From NCBI RefSeq assembly GCF_000737245.1, contig NZ_JPQU01000109.1, forward strand, positions 101,082 through 165,081: DNA of 64,000 nt. Reading direction: 5' to 3'. This document shows positions 16,139 through 24,115 of the stretch, piece by piece; position 1 is the first letter of the stretch, and each line of letters opens with the position of its first letter. The DNA comes from Pseudomonas syringae (GTDB taxonomy: Bacteria; Pseudomonadota; Gammaproteobacteria; Pseudomonadales; Pseudomonadaceae). Made by a program: the position numbers and the translations under genes. Under the pieces are notes generated by a model. It worked only from the letters and a program-made list of their open reading frames with translations. It was not told the origin of the DNA and ran no database searches.

Positions 16139-17077
16139 TCAGCGCAGCTCCAGTTGCGTCCACCAGCCGAAGTATTGATCGATCTTCAGCGGCAATACTT
16201 CCTGAAGCGACCTTAACGCCTGATCGGTGTCGTCCATCGGGAACACGCCTGAAATCCGCAATCGCGAAGCCTCGGGACTGATGCGCAGCAGTCCGCGGCG
16301 GTAAGGGCGCAATGCCTCGATGATCTGCCCGAGCGGTTGATCATGAACCTCCAGCAGCCCGTCCTCCCACGTACCTTCACCCGCCTGACGCGGATCCAGC
16401 CGTCGCGAGCCAGTCCGGCCGAGCAGCGCGCCCTGGCCTGGCCCCAGCTCCAGGGTCGAACCGTCTGTGGCAGTGGCGATTACTCGCGACTCCTGAACCC
16501 AGACATGGGCACCTTCCTCACGCAGCGTAACGGTGAAGCGAGTACCCAGCGCACGAGCTTCGCCGAAGGTAGTGCGGACCACCAGTGCGCGTAGCGGGTC
16601 CGCTTTCACCTTGACGCTGATGGCACCCGCGTGCAGGAGCAGCGTGCGTTGCCTTGAATCCATAAGCAGATCGACCTGGCTCCGGGCGTTGAGCACCACC
16701 TCGCTACCGTCTTCCAGAATAAAAGGGCTGCGTTGTGCGAAACCGCTGTGCAGGTCGCTGTTGATTCGTGGCAGCGAGCCGGTGCTCTCCAGCCACCATC
16801 CCCCCAGACCCAGGCCTGTAAGACCCAGAGCTCCGCGCAGCAGGTGTCGGCGGCTTGTCCCTGCTTTGTTCAACACCTGGCGTGACACTGCAGGCACATC
16901 GACGAACACTCTGCCCAGCCGCAGCTGCAATCGTTGCCAGGCATCGCGATTGTCTTCACTGGTCTGCAACCATTGCTGGAAACGTTGACGATCTGTATCG
17001 CTCAATGTTCCTGACCGGTGCCGCGCGAGCCATTCGATGGCCTCTGCAACCTTCTCGGGCACGTCAATCCTGCTCAT
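16139..17077 (-). CDS. FecR-like anti-sigma factor / transmembrane signal protein
   Basis: A 312-residue protein with an N-terminal cytoplasmic anti-sigma domain (AIEWLARHRSGTLSDTDRQRFQQWL, DUF4880 type), a single membrane segment near residues 80-95 preceded by a twin-arginine SRRHLLRG, and a periplasmic FecR domain (EDGSEVVLNARSQVDL, TTFGEARALGTRFTV). It receives the signal from the receptor STN domain and controls the sigma factor. Its start overlaps the sigma-factor stop by 4 bases. Confidence 0.93.
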   Translation of the reverse strand: MSRIDVPEKVAEAIEWLARHRSGTLSDTDRQRFQQWLQTSEDNRDAWQRLQLRLGRVFVDVPAVSRQVLNKAGTSRRHLLRGALGLTGLGLGGWWLESTGSLPRINSDLHSGFAQRSPFILEDGSEVVLNARSQVDLLMDSRQRTLLLHAGAISVKVKADPLRALVVRTTFGEARALGTRFTVTLREEGAHVWVQESRVIATATDGSTLELGPGQGALLGRTGSRRLDPRQAGEGTWEDGLLEVHDQPLGQIIEALRPYRRGLLRISPEASRLRISGVFPMDDTDQALRSLQEVLPLKIDQYFGWWTQLELR

Positions 17078-17604
17078 TCGTTTTCCAGTGCCAGATAACA
17101 GAGGCTCATTGCCTTGACGATGTATTGATGGACCCGAGGTGCAGATATGCCGAGGCGCTGACCGATTTCCACATAAGTCAGGTTGTCCAGTTGGCTGTAC
17201 AGGAAAGCGCTGCGGCCTATCGGCGACAGGCCATCGAGCAGGGTGTCCAGCGCGGTAAGGGCTTGCAGCGCCAGTGCTTGCTCCTCAGCAGAGGGCTCAT
17301 ACGCAAAAGGTTGCTGCGCCAGCGTTTCCAGATAGGCCCGCTCCAGGTCGCGCCGCCGCCAACTGGCAAAGATCAGCCGTTTGGCAATGGTTGTCAGCAG
17401 CGCCCGCGGCTCATTGATGCGTTGCGGATCTTTAAGCGCTACCACCTGCGCGAAGGTTTCCGCTGCCATATCGGCAGCATCATGCTGGCAACCCAGACGC
17501 GCACGAAGCCGCGTCAGCAACCAGCCATGATGCTCGCCGAACAATTGATGGAGCACGCGGTTGCGAGCCTTGGGGCTTTGTGAGTCGAAGAAAACGGAAG
17601 GCAT
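17074..17604 (-). CDS. FecI-like extracytoplasmic-function sigma factor
   Basis: The 176-residue protein has a sigma-2 region (DAADMAAETFAQVVAL, then ALLTTIAKRLIFASWRRRDLERAYLE) and a sigma-4 helix-turn-helix (LTYVEIGQRLGISAPRVHQYIVKAM). The frame is open further upstream, but ATG 17604 gives the standard iron-starvation sigma length. A Fur box lies 13 to 31 bases before that start. With FecR and the receptor it forms a complete cell-surface signalling set that induces siderophore uptake under iron limitation. Confidence 0.93.
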   Translation of the reverse strand: MPSVFFDSQSPKARNRVLHQLFGEHHGWLLTRLRARLGCQHDAADMAAETFAQVVALKDPQRINEPRALLTTIAKRLIFASWRRRDLERAYLETLAQQPFAYEPSAEEQALALQALTALDTLLDGLSPIGRSAFLYSQLDNLTYVEIGQRLGISAPRVHQYIVKAMSLCYLALENE

Positions 17605-17616
17605 GGCAGCAGCAAT

Positions 17617-17635
17617 AGTAATGACAATTATTATC
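17617..17635 (-). promoter_or_regulatory. Fur box upstream of the fecI-like gene
   Basis: On the minus strand GATAATAATTGTCATTACT matches 14 of 19 positions of the Fur consensus GATAATGATAATCATTATC. Its place just before the sigma-factor start fits iron repression. Confidence 0.75.
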
Positions 17636-17789
17636 AAATGATGACGATTCGCGAACCCTATTGCAACTGGCTCTGCTACTGGGGAGGGTGTAGTAGTGGA
17701 GGCCAGTTTTGAATTGTTGAGGCGTCGGGCAGCGTCTTCTACTCTGAAATACACATGAAAGCTGGCGAACCCATGGGAGATCGATATCA

Positions 17790-18728
17790 ATGCGCATCTT
17801 GATCGTTGGTGCTGGAGCGATTGGTGGTTATTTCGGCGGACGCCTGCTGGAGGCCGGTCGCGATGTGACTTTTCTGGTGCGTCCTGGCCGGGCCGCTGAA
17901 CTGCAGCGCGATGGGCTGATCGTGCGCAGCGCGCAGGGCAACATCCTTTATCCCTCGCCACCTGTGGTCATGTCCGAAATGCTGGGCGAGCCTTACGATC
18001 TGATTATCCTCAGTTGCAAAGCCTACGACCTGGACTCCGCCATGGACGCCTTTGCCCCGGCAGTGGGTCCGGACACCGCAATATTGCCCCTGCTCAATGG
18101 CATGGCCCATCTTGATCGGCTCGGTGCTCGTTTCGACATGGCCAATGTATTGGGCGGGCAATGCCTGATTTCACTGGACCGTGATGCGTCCGGTGCCATC
18201 CTGCACTTGGGCGAGGCCAATCAACTGACCTTTGGTGAATTGAGTGGGGCGTCTACCCGACGCATTCTGCGGGTGGCAGAAGCGCTCGCTGATGCCGGGT
18301 TCGAGGCCAGTTTCAGTCAGCACATCCTGCAGGATATGTGGGACAAATGGTGCTTTATCGCTACCGCTGCGGGCATCACCTGTTGCATGCGCGCCAGTCT
18401 GGGTGACGTGCTGAGCGCCGGAGGGCAGGCGCTACTGGTCAAGTTGTTCACCGAGTGCGCGAATATCGCCACGGCGGCGGGTTATCCGTTGGCTGAAGGG
18501 GGGCGCCAAAGGTTCTTGAAAGTTCTCACGACGCCTGGCTCGCCGATGACCGCATCGATGTTGCGTGATATCGAGCGAGGTGCGCCCATCGAAGCCGATC
18601 ATGTATTGGGGGATCTTTTGCTGCGCCGCGATGCGGTAGGGGTGTCGGCTCCTGATATGACTGTTTTGGGATTTGCCTACACGCACCTGAAGGCGTATCA
18701 GCTCCGGCGGTTACGTGAGTCCCGTTAA
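17790..18728 (+). CDS. 2-dehydropantoate 2-reductase family protein
   Basis: A 312-residue protein with an N-terminal NADPH Rossmann motif (ILIVGAGAIGGYFGGRL), the lysine region LSCKAYDLDSAM, LLNGMAHLD, a central WDKWCFIA carrying the catalytic-lysine position, and the C-terminal pattern PMTASMLRDIERGAPIEADHVLGDLL. Ketopantoate reductases make pantoate for coenzyme A. Pseudomonads have several paralogues and this one is not next to pan genes, so another 2-oxoacid may be the substrate. It is divergent from the sigma-factor gene. Confidence 0.85.
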   Translation: MRILIVGAGAIGGYFGGRLLEAGRDVTFLVRPGRAAELQRDGLIVRSAQGNILYPSPPVVMSEMLGEPYDLIILSCKAYDLDSAMDAFAPAVGPDTAILPLLNGMAHLDRLGARFDMANVLGGQCLISLDRDASGAILHLGEANQLTFGELSGASTRRILRVAEALADAGFEASFSQHILQDMWDKWCFIATAAGITCCMRASLGDVLSAGGQALLVKLFTECANIATAAGYPLAEGGRQRFLKVLTTPGSPMTASMLRDIERGAPIEADHVLGDLLLRRDAVGVSAPDMTVLGFAYTHLKAYQLRRLRESR

Positions 18729-18810
18729 TGTGCTGTGAAAACCGCGAACCCTTGGGAGCGTCTATCCTCATACATTAAGTAACCATCACAGTCATGAAGA
18801 GAGGTGTCCC

Positions 18811-19050
18811 ATGCCGGTCAAGCACGATTTGTACAAGGATCTGGGTCTGACAAAAGATCAGGTAAGTGAGCGTAGTCAAAAGGACAAGAAGCTCAATCAG
18901 TTGCTCAATGACTACGGTCAGATCGATACGGATGTGCTGGATGCAGAGTCTGGGGCGGCGGGCAGTATCAGTGATGATGAGCTGAAGAAGCTCAAGGAAA
19001 AAAGGTTGTTGATCAAAGACAAGATTGTTCAGCGACTTGAACAGCCCTGA
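18811..19050 (+). CDS. DUF465 / YdcH family small protein
   Basis: A 79-residue, highly charged helical protein. The pattern LNQLLNDYGQIDTDVLDAESG followed by DDELKKLKEKRLLIKDKI is typical of YdcH/DUF465 proteins, which form short helical hairpins or coiled coils. ATG 18811 follows a GAGG site. No biochemical function is established for the family. Confidence 0.8.
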   Translation: MPVKHDLYKDLGLTKDQVSERSQKDKKLNQLLNDYGQIDTDVLDAESGAAGSISDDELKKLKEKRLLIKDKIVQRLEQP

Positions 19051-19089
19051 AATAGGAATATGTGCAGGGCCCCGGGATATCGCGGGATC

Positions 19090-19178
19090 GTAAGAGCACG
19101 CTTGCCCGCGATGCGATTTTGAAGCCAGGCTATTAATTGCCTGTGCTGACGTCGTCGCGTGCAAGCGCGCTCCTACAG
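19090..19178. repeat. REP-type inverted repeat
   Basis: Left arm GCACGCTTGCCCGCGATGCG and right arm CGTGCAAGCGCGCTCCTACAG. It separates the convergent YdcH gene and the DUF3618 operon. Confidence 0.8.
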
Positions 19179-19192
19179 GGGATTAACGTCAC

Positions 19193-20047
19193 TCAACCAA
19201 GGCCGGGCGTTGCATGTGGATTGAAAGCCGGCTGCGGGTTGCTGTTCGAAGGCTGGGCAGTGGTTTTCGCGTCGTCGACCAGCTCCTTGCCCATCTGCGA
19301 GACCTTCTCGTAGCCTTCACTCGCCAGGTTTTTCGCCTTGCTGGTCAGCTCATCGCTGGCTGGGCCCATCATTCGGTTTTCCCGTTCAGTGACCGGCAGT
19401 GCCGCACCCAGCGCGGCACCGAGGGCGATGCCAATGGCTGCCAAGGCCAGCGGTTGCTCCTTCAGCAAGTAGTCCAGCCCGGACTGGGCCTTGCGTGCCT
19501 GCTGATGCAAGGTGTCATTCATATCATGACTGCCCTGATGCAGATGCTGACCGGTCTCCGACAGTCGCGCGCTGACGTTTTCCTTCATTGCTCCCATCTT
19601 GTCGGTCATCTGCCCCGCCTGGTCTTTCATGCGCCTGGCGGTTTCTTCGATGCGGGTTTTAGCGTCGCTGAAACTGTCGGTGACGCTGTGCGCCATATCG
19701 CTGGCCCGCTCGCCGAGGTGGCCCAGGCTGGACGACCCCGAGGCTGTTGAAGGGCTGCGATTCTGGCCCATCATCAGCCATAACAACCCCACGGAGGTCA
19801 GGACAGTCGGCAGCGGATTATTTTTGATGGTGGTGCCCAGATTGTTGAGAAACTCACCGCCATTGCCTTTGGTATAGCTCAGCGCCTGATCGAGTAACTG
19901 GCCCGCCGAGAACTTGCTCTCGAGGGCATCGACGATGTTGCCGATACTGTTCCGTTGGGCGTCGATTTCGCGTTCCAGGGTTTCCGGGCTTTTTTCGGAA
20001 TCGCTGGCAAAGCTTTCTTCGCTTTCGAAGCTGCTGTCAATGCTCAT
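19193..20047 (-). CDS. DUF3618 domain protein
   Basis: A 284-residue protein. Residues 20-75 match DUF3618 (SPETLEREIDAQRNSIGNIVDALESKFS), followed by a hydrophobic segment (PLPTVLTSVGLLWLMMG), a long amphipathic alanine- and glutamine-rich region and a second short hydrophobic segment (ALAAIGIALGAALGAAL). It is the last gene of a three-gene operon; its start overlaps the preceding stop by 4 bases after an AGAGGA site. The operon looks like an envelope-stress or nutrient-deprivation set; function is inferred only from composition. Confidence 0.8.
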   Translation of the reverse strand: MSIDSSFESEESFASDSEKSPETLEREIDAQRNSIGNIVDALESKFSAGQLLDQALSYTKGNGGEFLNNLGTTIKNNPLPTVLTSVGLLWLMMGQNRSPSTASGSSSLGHLGERASDMAHSVTDSFSDAKTRIEETARRMKDQAGQMTDKMGAMKENVSARLSETGQHLHQGSHDMNDTLHQQARKAQSGLDYLLKEQPLALAAIGIALGAALGAALPVTERENRMMGPASDELTSKAKNLASEGYEKVSQMGKELVDDAKTTAQPSNSNPQPAFNPHATPGLG

Positions 20048-20451
20048 GAGACTTTCCTCTGGATAGCATCCTTGTCTTTTTGCAGGGAGTTGACGGTGCG
20101 TTCTGGCGTCAGGTTGGAGGCGTCGAATTGCTTCTTGCCCGACTGAATCATGATGAAACCCACGACCATGGCCACGACGCCCACGATCAAGGCTGCCAGC
20201 CAGGGCTGCATGATCGTGGCCAGCGCATACACAGCAGACAGCAGCACGATGATCAGCCCTGCCAGCATGACGATTGCGCCAACGCCGACCGCTGCGATAC
20301 CTGCCTTAGCGGTTTCCACGGTCTGCTTGATTTCCGCTTTGGCCAAGGCCAGCTCTTTGCTCAATAGTGCTGGGACTTCGTGGGCCAGCTGGCGAATCAG
20401 GCCCAGTGCAGAGGTTTCGTTCTCCGGCGTTGGGTTAGAGGGAGTAGCCAT
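20044..20451 (-). CDS. Holin-X / DUF1469-type membrane protein
   Basis: A 135-residue protein with an amphipathic N-terminus (LIRQLAHEVPALLSKELALAKAEIKQ) and two adjacent membrane helices (IAAVGVGAIVMLAGLIIVLLSAVYAL and a second after IMQPW), matching the phage holin superfamily III/YqjE-like group. In this context it is unlikely to be a lytic holin. GTG 20454 is possible, but ATG 20451 has AGGAGG at good spacing. It overlaps both neighbouring genes, so it is the middle gene of an operon. Confidence 0.8.
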   Translation of the reverse strand: MATPSNPTPENETSALGLIRQLAHEVPALLSKELALAKAEIKQTVETAKAGIAAVGVGAIVMLAGLIIVLLSAVYALATIMQPWLAALIVGVVAMVVGFIMIQSGKKQFDASNLTPERTVNSLQKDKDAIQRKVS

Positions 20452-21233
20452 CACACACCTCCTTTCGTCACGCGATCTTGTGCTTGCCTGTCCGATACGG
20501 ACTGTCCAGAGCTATCCGGCTGGCTGCTGTCATCCTTGCTGTCGGGGTAAGTTGCCTCGGCCCCTGGCGGGTCAGTCGGGACAAAAGCACCTGCCGGACC
20601 TTGCCCCGGTGGTGCGTCCGGGATCCCGGGTCTGCCGCTGTGACGAACATCACCCACGTGCGGATGACTGATGGGAAACTCCTGATCGGCCTCCACAACG
20701 GCGCTCATTCCTGCTGGGGGACGGGTTGGGTATTGACCGGCCGGGTTGTCAGCGGAGGGGGACATGTCCGGGCTCGATGTCGACGCCGTGGTTGAACCTG
20801 AGTCGTGCGCAGAACCTGACGCCCGCAGGAAACGCGATAAACCAAACCCCAGCGCAACACTACCGGTGATAAACAGCGCGGGATTGTCCCGCGCCAGTTT
20901 GCCGGCTTGCTGAAGGAGTTCGTCAACGCTTTTGCCGCGCAGGTTACTCGCCAGGCTGGTCATATTTTCGGCGATGTCAGTGACGTAGTGCGAAAGCCCG
21001 AGAGTGTCGCTTCCCTGCATCTGTTCTGCGGCGGATTGAGCGCTTTGCGCCAGAGTCTCGATCTGCTCTGCGGCAGTGTCTCTGTACTGCTCGAATTGCG
21101 CAGAACCGTGTTGCCTGGCACTGGCAATTGCCGCTTGTGCGTCGTCTTGCAGGGTGTGCAGGTGATCTTCGGCTGCATTGGGCTGGTGTTCGGCATTGCT
21201 GCCAGGGCTTTGGGGCGTTGTGTTCATTGTCAT
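20451..21233 (-). CDS. Uncharacterised stress-type membrane-associated protein
   Basis: A 260-residue protein. The N-terminal half is helical with DUF883/ElaB-like features (DAQAAIASARQHGSAQFEQYRDTAAEQIETL) and one hydrophobic stretch (ALFITGSVALGFGLSRFL, about residues 118-135). The C-terminal half is disordered and rich in Ser, Pro, Gly and Asp. ATG 21227 is an alternative start with better spacing. As first gene of the operon it resembles proteins called nutrient-deprivation-induced in rhizobia, but that assignment is tentative. Confidence 0.65.
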   Translation of the reverse strand: MTMNTTPQSPGSNAEHQPNAAEDHLHTLQDDAQAAIASARQHGSAQFEQYRDTAAEQIETLAQSAQSAAEQMQGSDTLGLSHYVTDIAENMTSLASNLRGKSVDELLQQAGKLARDNPALFITGSVALGFGLSRFLRASGSAHDSGSTTASTSSPDMSPSADNPAGQYPTRPPAGMSAVVEADQEFPISHPHVGDVRHSGRPGIPDAPPGQGPAGAFVPTDPPGAEATYPDSKDDSSQPDSSGQSVSDRQAQDRVTKGGV

Positions 21234-21436
21234 TCACCTTGTTGCTACTCATCGAAATGAAGAGCGTGCTCGGCTCACAACTGACTACGGGCTTGGCATC
21301 GGTCCATGTGTTCACATGAGGTGGAGTGACAATTTTCGCGAGGAGTTCGAGGCGGCAGACAAATGGTCTTGGGGGGGGCTCGACCACGCTGCTAAAACGT
21401 GGAAGCGCTGCCTTGGGCTTGGGAGGAAAAACCAGG

Positions 21437-21464
21437 CATAAAAAACGGCGTCAAGTGACGCCGT
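21437..21464 (-). terminator. Rho-independent terminator of the csrA/rsmE transcript
   Basis: On the minus strand ACGGCGTCA-CT-TGACGCCGT forms a perfect 9-bp hairpin followed by a run of T, about 60 bases after the csrA-family stop. Confidence 0.85.
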
Positions 21465-21521
21465 ACGACCTGGTTGCCGGAGCTTGCGGCAATCGGGTTT
21501 GAATGAGGGGTGTTCGTTATT

Positions 21522-21710
21522 TCATTGTGGGTCTTGGTTGGGAGCCAGCTCCGCCTGAATACGTTTGTAGATTTCTTCACGGTGCACAGAAACATTTTTC
21601 GGCGCGTTGATGCCCAGGCGTACCTGAAGGCCCTGAACGCCCAGAATCGTGACGGTAATTTCGTCACCAATGTTTATGCTTTCGCCAACTTTACGGGTGA
21701 GTATCAACAT
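21522..21710 (-). CDS. rsmE: Carbon storage regulator, RsmE-type CsrA
   Basis: The 62-residue protein is a full CsrA/RsmA-family RNA-binding translational repressor (MLILTRKVGESINIGDEITV, LGINAPKNVSVHREEIYKRIQ). The Arg in VHREEIY needed for RNA contact is present. KVGESINIG and the Gln/Pro-rich C-terminus are closer to RsmE than to RsmA. ATG 21710 follows AAGGA, which could itself serve as an Rsm-binding GGA for autocontrol. Family members bind GGA hairpins and are titrated by RsmX/Y/Z RNAs. It is a single-gene unit with its own terminator. Confidence 0.9.
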   Translation of the reverse strand: MLILTRKVGESINIGDEITVTILGVQGLQVRLGINAPKNVSVHREEIYKRIQAELAPNQDPQ

Positions 21711-22318
21711 AATCTTTTCCTTGATGGCCTCTTGAAGCGCCTCTAGCAGGAGGCTGGCATTTGCCTTTGCGTGGTGATTGTTGCCGAGTACATCCAAATG
21801 CGTCCATCAATATGACGTTACAGGAGTGAATTTAATTCCCTCGGTACATTTTTCTGTCATCAAGCGCGGTTGCCAGCTCGATGAGCGCGCCAATTCTGCC
21901 TGTTTTTATTGGTAAAAGCCCGTATTTAGCGGAGCAGCCCACAAGGTTTTGTCCCAAGGCCCGAGCTGTATTGAAATTTCGTGACGTATTTCTACACGGT
22001 AAGGGTTAACCCATGCAGGCATGCCTTATCGAATATCAGCGTAGGCGCTACTTTGAATGTGCGCAGGACCGTTCTGAAAATATTCGTCGTGGACTCGACA
22101 CGGTACGTAGGAAGGTGGCTTCAAGGGTTGTGGTGCACTACCGCGACGGCGCCAGGACAATCGCCGTAATGGGTATTTACGCTGGCAATGATTCTGGCGC
22201 AGGAGGGGGCAAGCGCTGGCCAGGTTGCTCTTGATGGGTGTTAAGGGCGAGAGGTGTTTAAGTTTTGTTCTCTGAATGCCGATAGCATTTCAATATCACC
22301 CCATCGAGTCGATCTATC
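21711..22318. other. Intergenic region between rsmE and the chemoreceptor gene
   Basis: About 600 bases holding the divergent rsmE promoter region and only one weak small ORF (22013-22234). I see no clear terminator, RNA gene or repeat here. Confidence 0.4.
22013..22234 (+). CDS. Possible small ORF, 73 residues, unsupported
   Basis: ATG 22013 has AAGGG about 9 bases upstream and the translation is basic (YQRRRYFECAQDRSENIRRG). The end drifts into Gly/Arg composition (GAGGGKRWPGCS). No family is recognised. It may be chance coding potential; listed because it fills an otherwise empty interval. Confidence 0.2.
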   Translation: MQACLIEYQRRRYFECAQDRSENIRRGLDTVRRKVASRVVVHYRDGARTIAVMGIYAGNDSGAGGGKRWPGCS

Positions 22319-23944
22319 ATGATCCTGCGTAATCTTGGAATTGCCCCTCGGGCCGCGATTTGCTTCACCATAATGGCACTGCTCGTGCTGTTTCTGGGGA
22401 TGATGAGCCTGAATAAGATGGCCGATCTCAATCAGATGACCGATTCTTTGGCGAGTGATGAATTGGCCTCTACTCGGCTGCTGGGCGAGCTGGCTGATAC
22501 CACAACTCGGTTACGTACCGTGTCTTACCTGATTCTGGTAAACCGCGCGCCGGCAGATTTTGCCAGAGGAGAAGCAAGGCTTGATGTACTCATCAAGAAG
22601 GCCAATAGGTTAGTCGAGGCCTATGCTCCGCTGGTCGGGGGCGAAGAAGAAGCAGGCAAGTACAAGCAGTTCAAGGAAACGCTGGCCGTTTATGCGGTTG
22701 CTCAGGACAAGCTACTGGAGATTGCCCGGGCCGGGCGCGACGCTGAAATCCTGCCGCTTATCAATGGCGACCTCAAGCGTTATTCGGATCAAATGGCGCC
22801 TTTGCTCGAGTGGATGATGGAGCTCAACCGAAAGGATTCAGAGGTCGCTGTTGCTGATTCCGCCAGCGGGTACATCGCGGCGCGTAATGTCATCATTACC
22901 GTGCTCGTGCTGGCAGCGATGATGACGGGTCTGCTGGCAGTCATTCTCACGCGTAGCATTGTTCGTCCGCTAAGTGACGCAGTGCGGGCGGCGGAAGACG
23001 TAGCGCGGGGAGACCTGACCCAACCGGTTCTGATACAGGGGCGTGATGAAGTGACACGTCTGCAGCAAGCCTTGCAGGCGATGCAGACCAACCTGCGCGA
23101 GACTTTGCAGCAGATTTCTGGTTCTGCCACTCAGGTCGCGTCGGCAGCAGAAGAACTCAATACCGTCACCGAAGAAGGTTCTCGTTCCCTGCAGCAGCAG
23201 AATGATGAAATCGAACAGGCCGCAACGGCAGTCAATGAAATGACCGCTGCTGTCGAGGAAGTTGCCAGCAATGCCGTCAGCACCTCGACCGCTTCGCAGC
23301 AATCCAGTTCTTCGGCAATCCAGGGCAGTCAGCGGGTGCAGGAGACGGTGAGTGCTATTCAGCAGATGACCAACGACGTTGAGACAACTGCCGAGCAGGT
23401 CCGCAGTCTGGCAGGCCAGACTCGTGACATCGGCAAAGTGCTGGATGTGATTCGCGCCATTGCTGAACAAACCAACCTGTTGGCTCTCAACGCAGCTATC
23501 GAGGCGGCACGAGCAGGGGAGGCCGGTCGCGGCTTCGCAGTGGTTGCCGACGAAGTTCGGGCGCTTGCCCACCGCACTCAGCAATCGACCCAGGAAATCG
23601 AGGTCATGGTCAGCGGCATTCAGCAAGGCAGCAGTCAGGCCGTGGCCTCGATGCAGAACAGCAGTGCTCGCGCCCAGACCACCCTGGAAGTCGCCCGCAG
23701 CGCTGGTGTTGCGCTAGAGGAGATCACCCGTAGCGTGGGCGAGATTTCTGACCGTAACCTGGTGATCGCCAGCGCCGCCGAAGAACAGGCGCAGGTGTCC
23801 CGGGAAGTCGACCGCAACCTAGTGAATATTCGCGATTTGTCATTGCAATCGTCGGCGGGCGCCAATCAGACCAACTCGGCCAGCCATGAGCTGTCGCGTC
23901 TGGCTGTCGAGCTGAATCAGATGGTGGGGCGGTTCAAGATCTAA
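22319..23944 (+). CDS. Methyl-accepting chemotaxis protein, 4HB-type sensor
   Basis: A 541-residue chemoreceptor. It has an N-terminal membrane helix (ICFTIMALLVLFLGMMSL), a periplasmic four-helix-bundle domain of about 150 residues, a second membrane helix (NVIITVLVLAAMMTGLLAVIL, about 190-210), a HAMP domain (RSIVRPLSDAVRAAEDVARGDL) and the cytoplasmic signalling tip with RAIAEQTNLLALNAAIEAARAG followed by GRGFAVVADEVRALA. The ligand is not known. No other chemotaxis gene adjoins it. Confidence 0.95.
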   Translation: MILRNLGIAPRAAICFTIMALLVLFLGMMSLNKMADLNQMTDSLASDELASTRLLGELADTTTRLRTVSYLILVNRAPADFARGEARLDVLIKKANRLVEAYAPLVGGEEEAGKYKQFKETLAVYAVAQDKLLEIARAGRDAEILPLINGDLKRYSDQMAPLLEWMMELNRKDSEVAVADSASGYIAARNVIITVLVLAAMMTGLLAVILTRSIVRPLSDAVRAAEDVARGDLTQPVLIQGRDEVTRLQQALQAMQTNLRETLQQISGSATQVASAAEELNTVTEEGSRSLQQQNDEIEQAATAVNEMTAAVEEVASNAVSTSTASQQSSSSAIQGSQRVQETVSAIQQMTNDVETTAEQVRSLAGQTRDIGKVLDVIRAIAEQTNLLALNAAIEAARAGEAGRGFAVVADEVRALAHRTQQSTQEIEVMVSGIQQGSSQAVASMQNSSARAQTTLEVARSAGVALEEITRSVGEISDRNLVIASAAEEQAQVSREVDRNLVNIRDLSLQSSAGANQTNSASHELSRLAVELNQMVGRFKI

Positions 23945-23997
23945 GTTTTCAGGCGGTGCATCAGACACACCGCCATCGCGCAACAAAGAGGGTCCCC

Positions 23998-24086
23998 GTA
24001 GGAGCGCGCTTGCCCGCGATAGCGTTGGGTCAGTCGACAAAATCTCGCCTGATGCAACGCTATCGCGGGCAAGCGCGCTCCTACAG
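23998..24086. repeat. REP-type inverted repeat
   Basis: Perfect long arms: GTAGGAGCGCGCTTGCCCGC continuing GATAGCGTTG, and the exact complement CAACGCTATCGC continuing GGGCAAGCGCGCTCCTACAG. It lies between the convergent chemoreceptor and gluconate permease genes. Confidence 0.92.
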
Positions 24087-24115
24087 AAAAAGCATCTTCG
24101 GCAAACCCGGGTTTA

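Noticed and set aside
20044..20451. Phage holin as evidence for a prophage
   Set aside because: It is coupled to DUF3618 and stress-type genes and no phage structural or lysis gene is near; holin-X proteins are often chromosomal.
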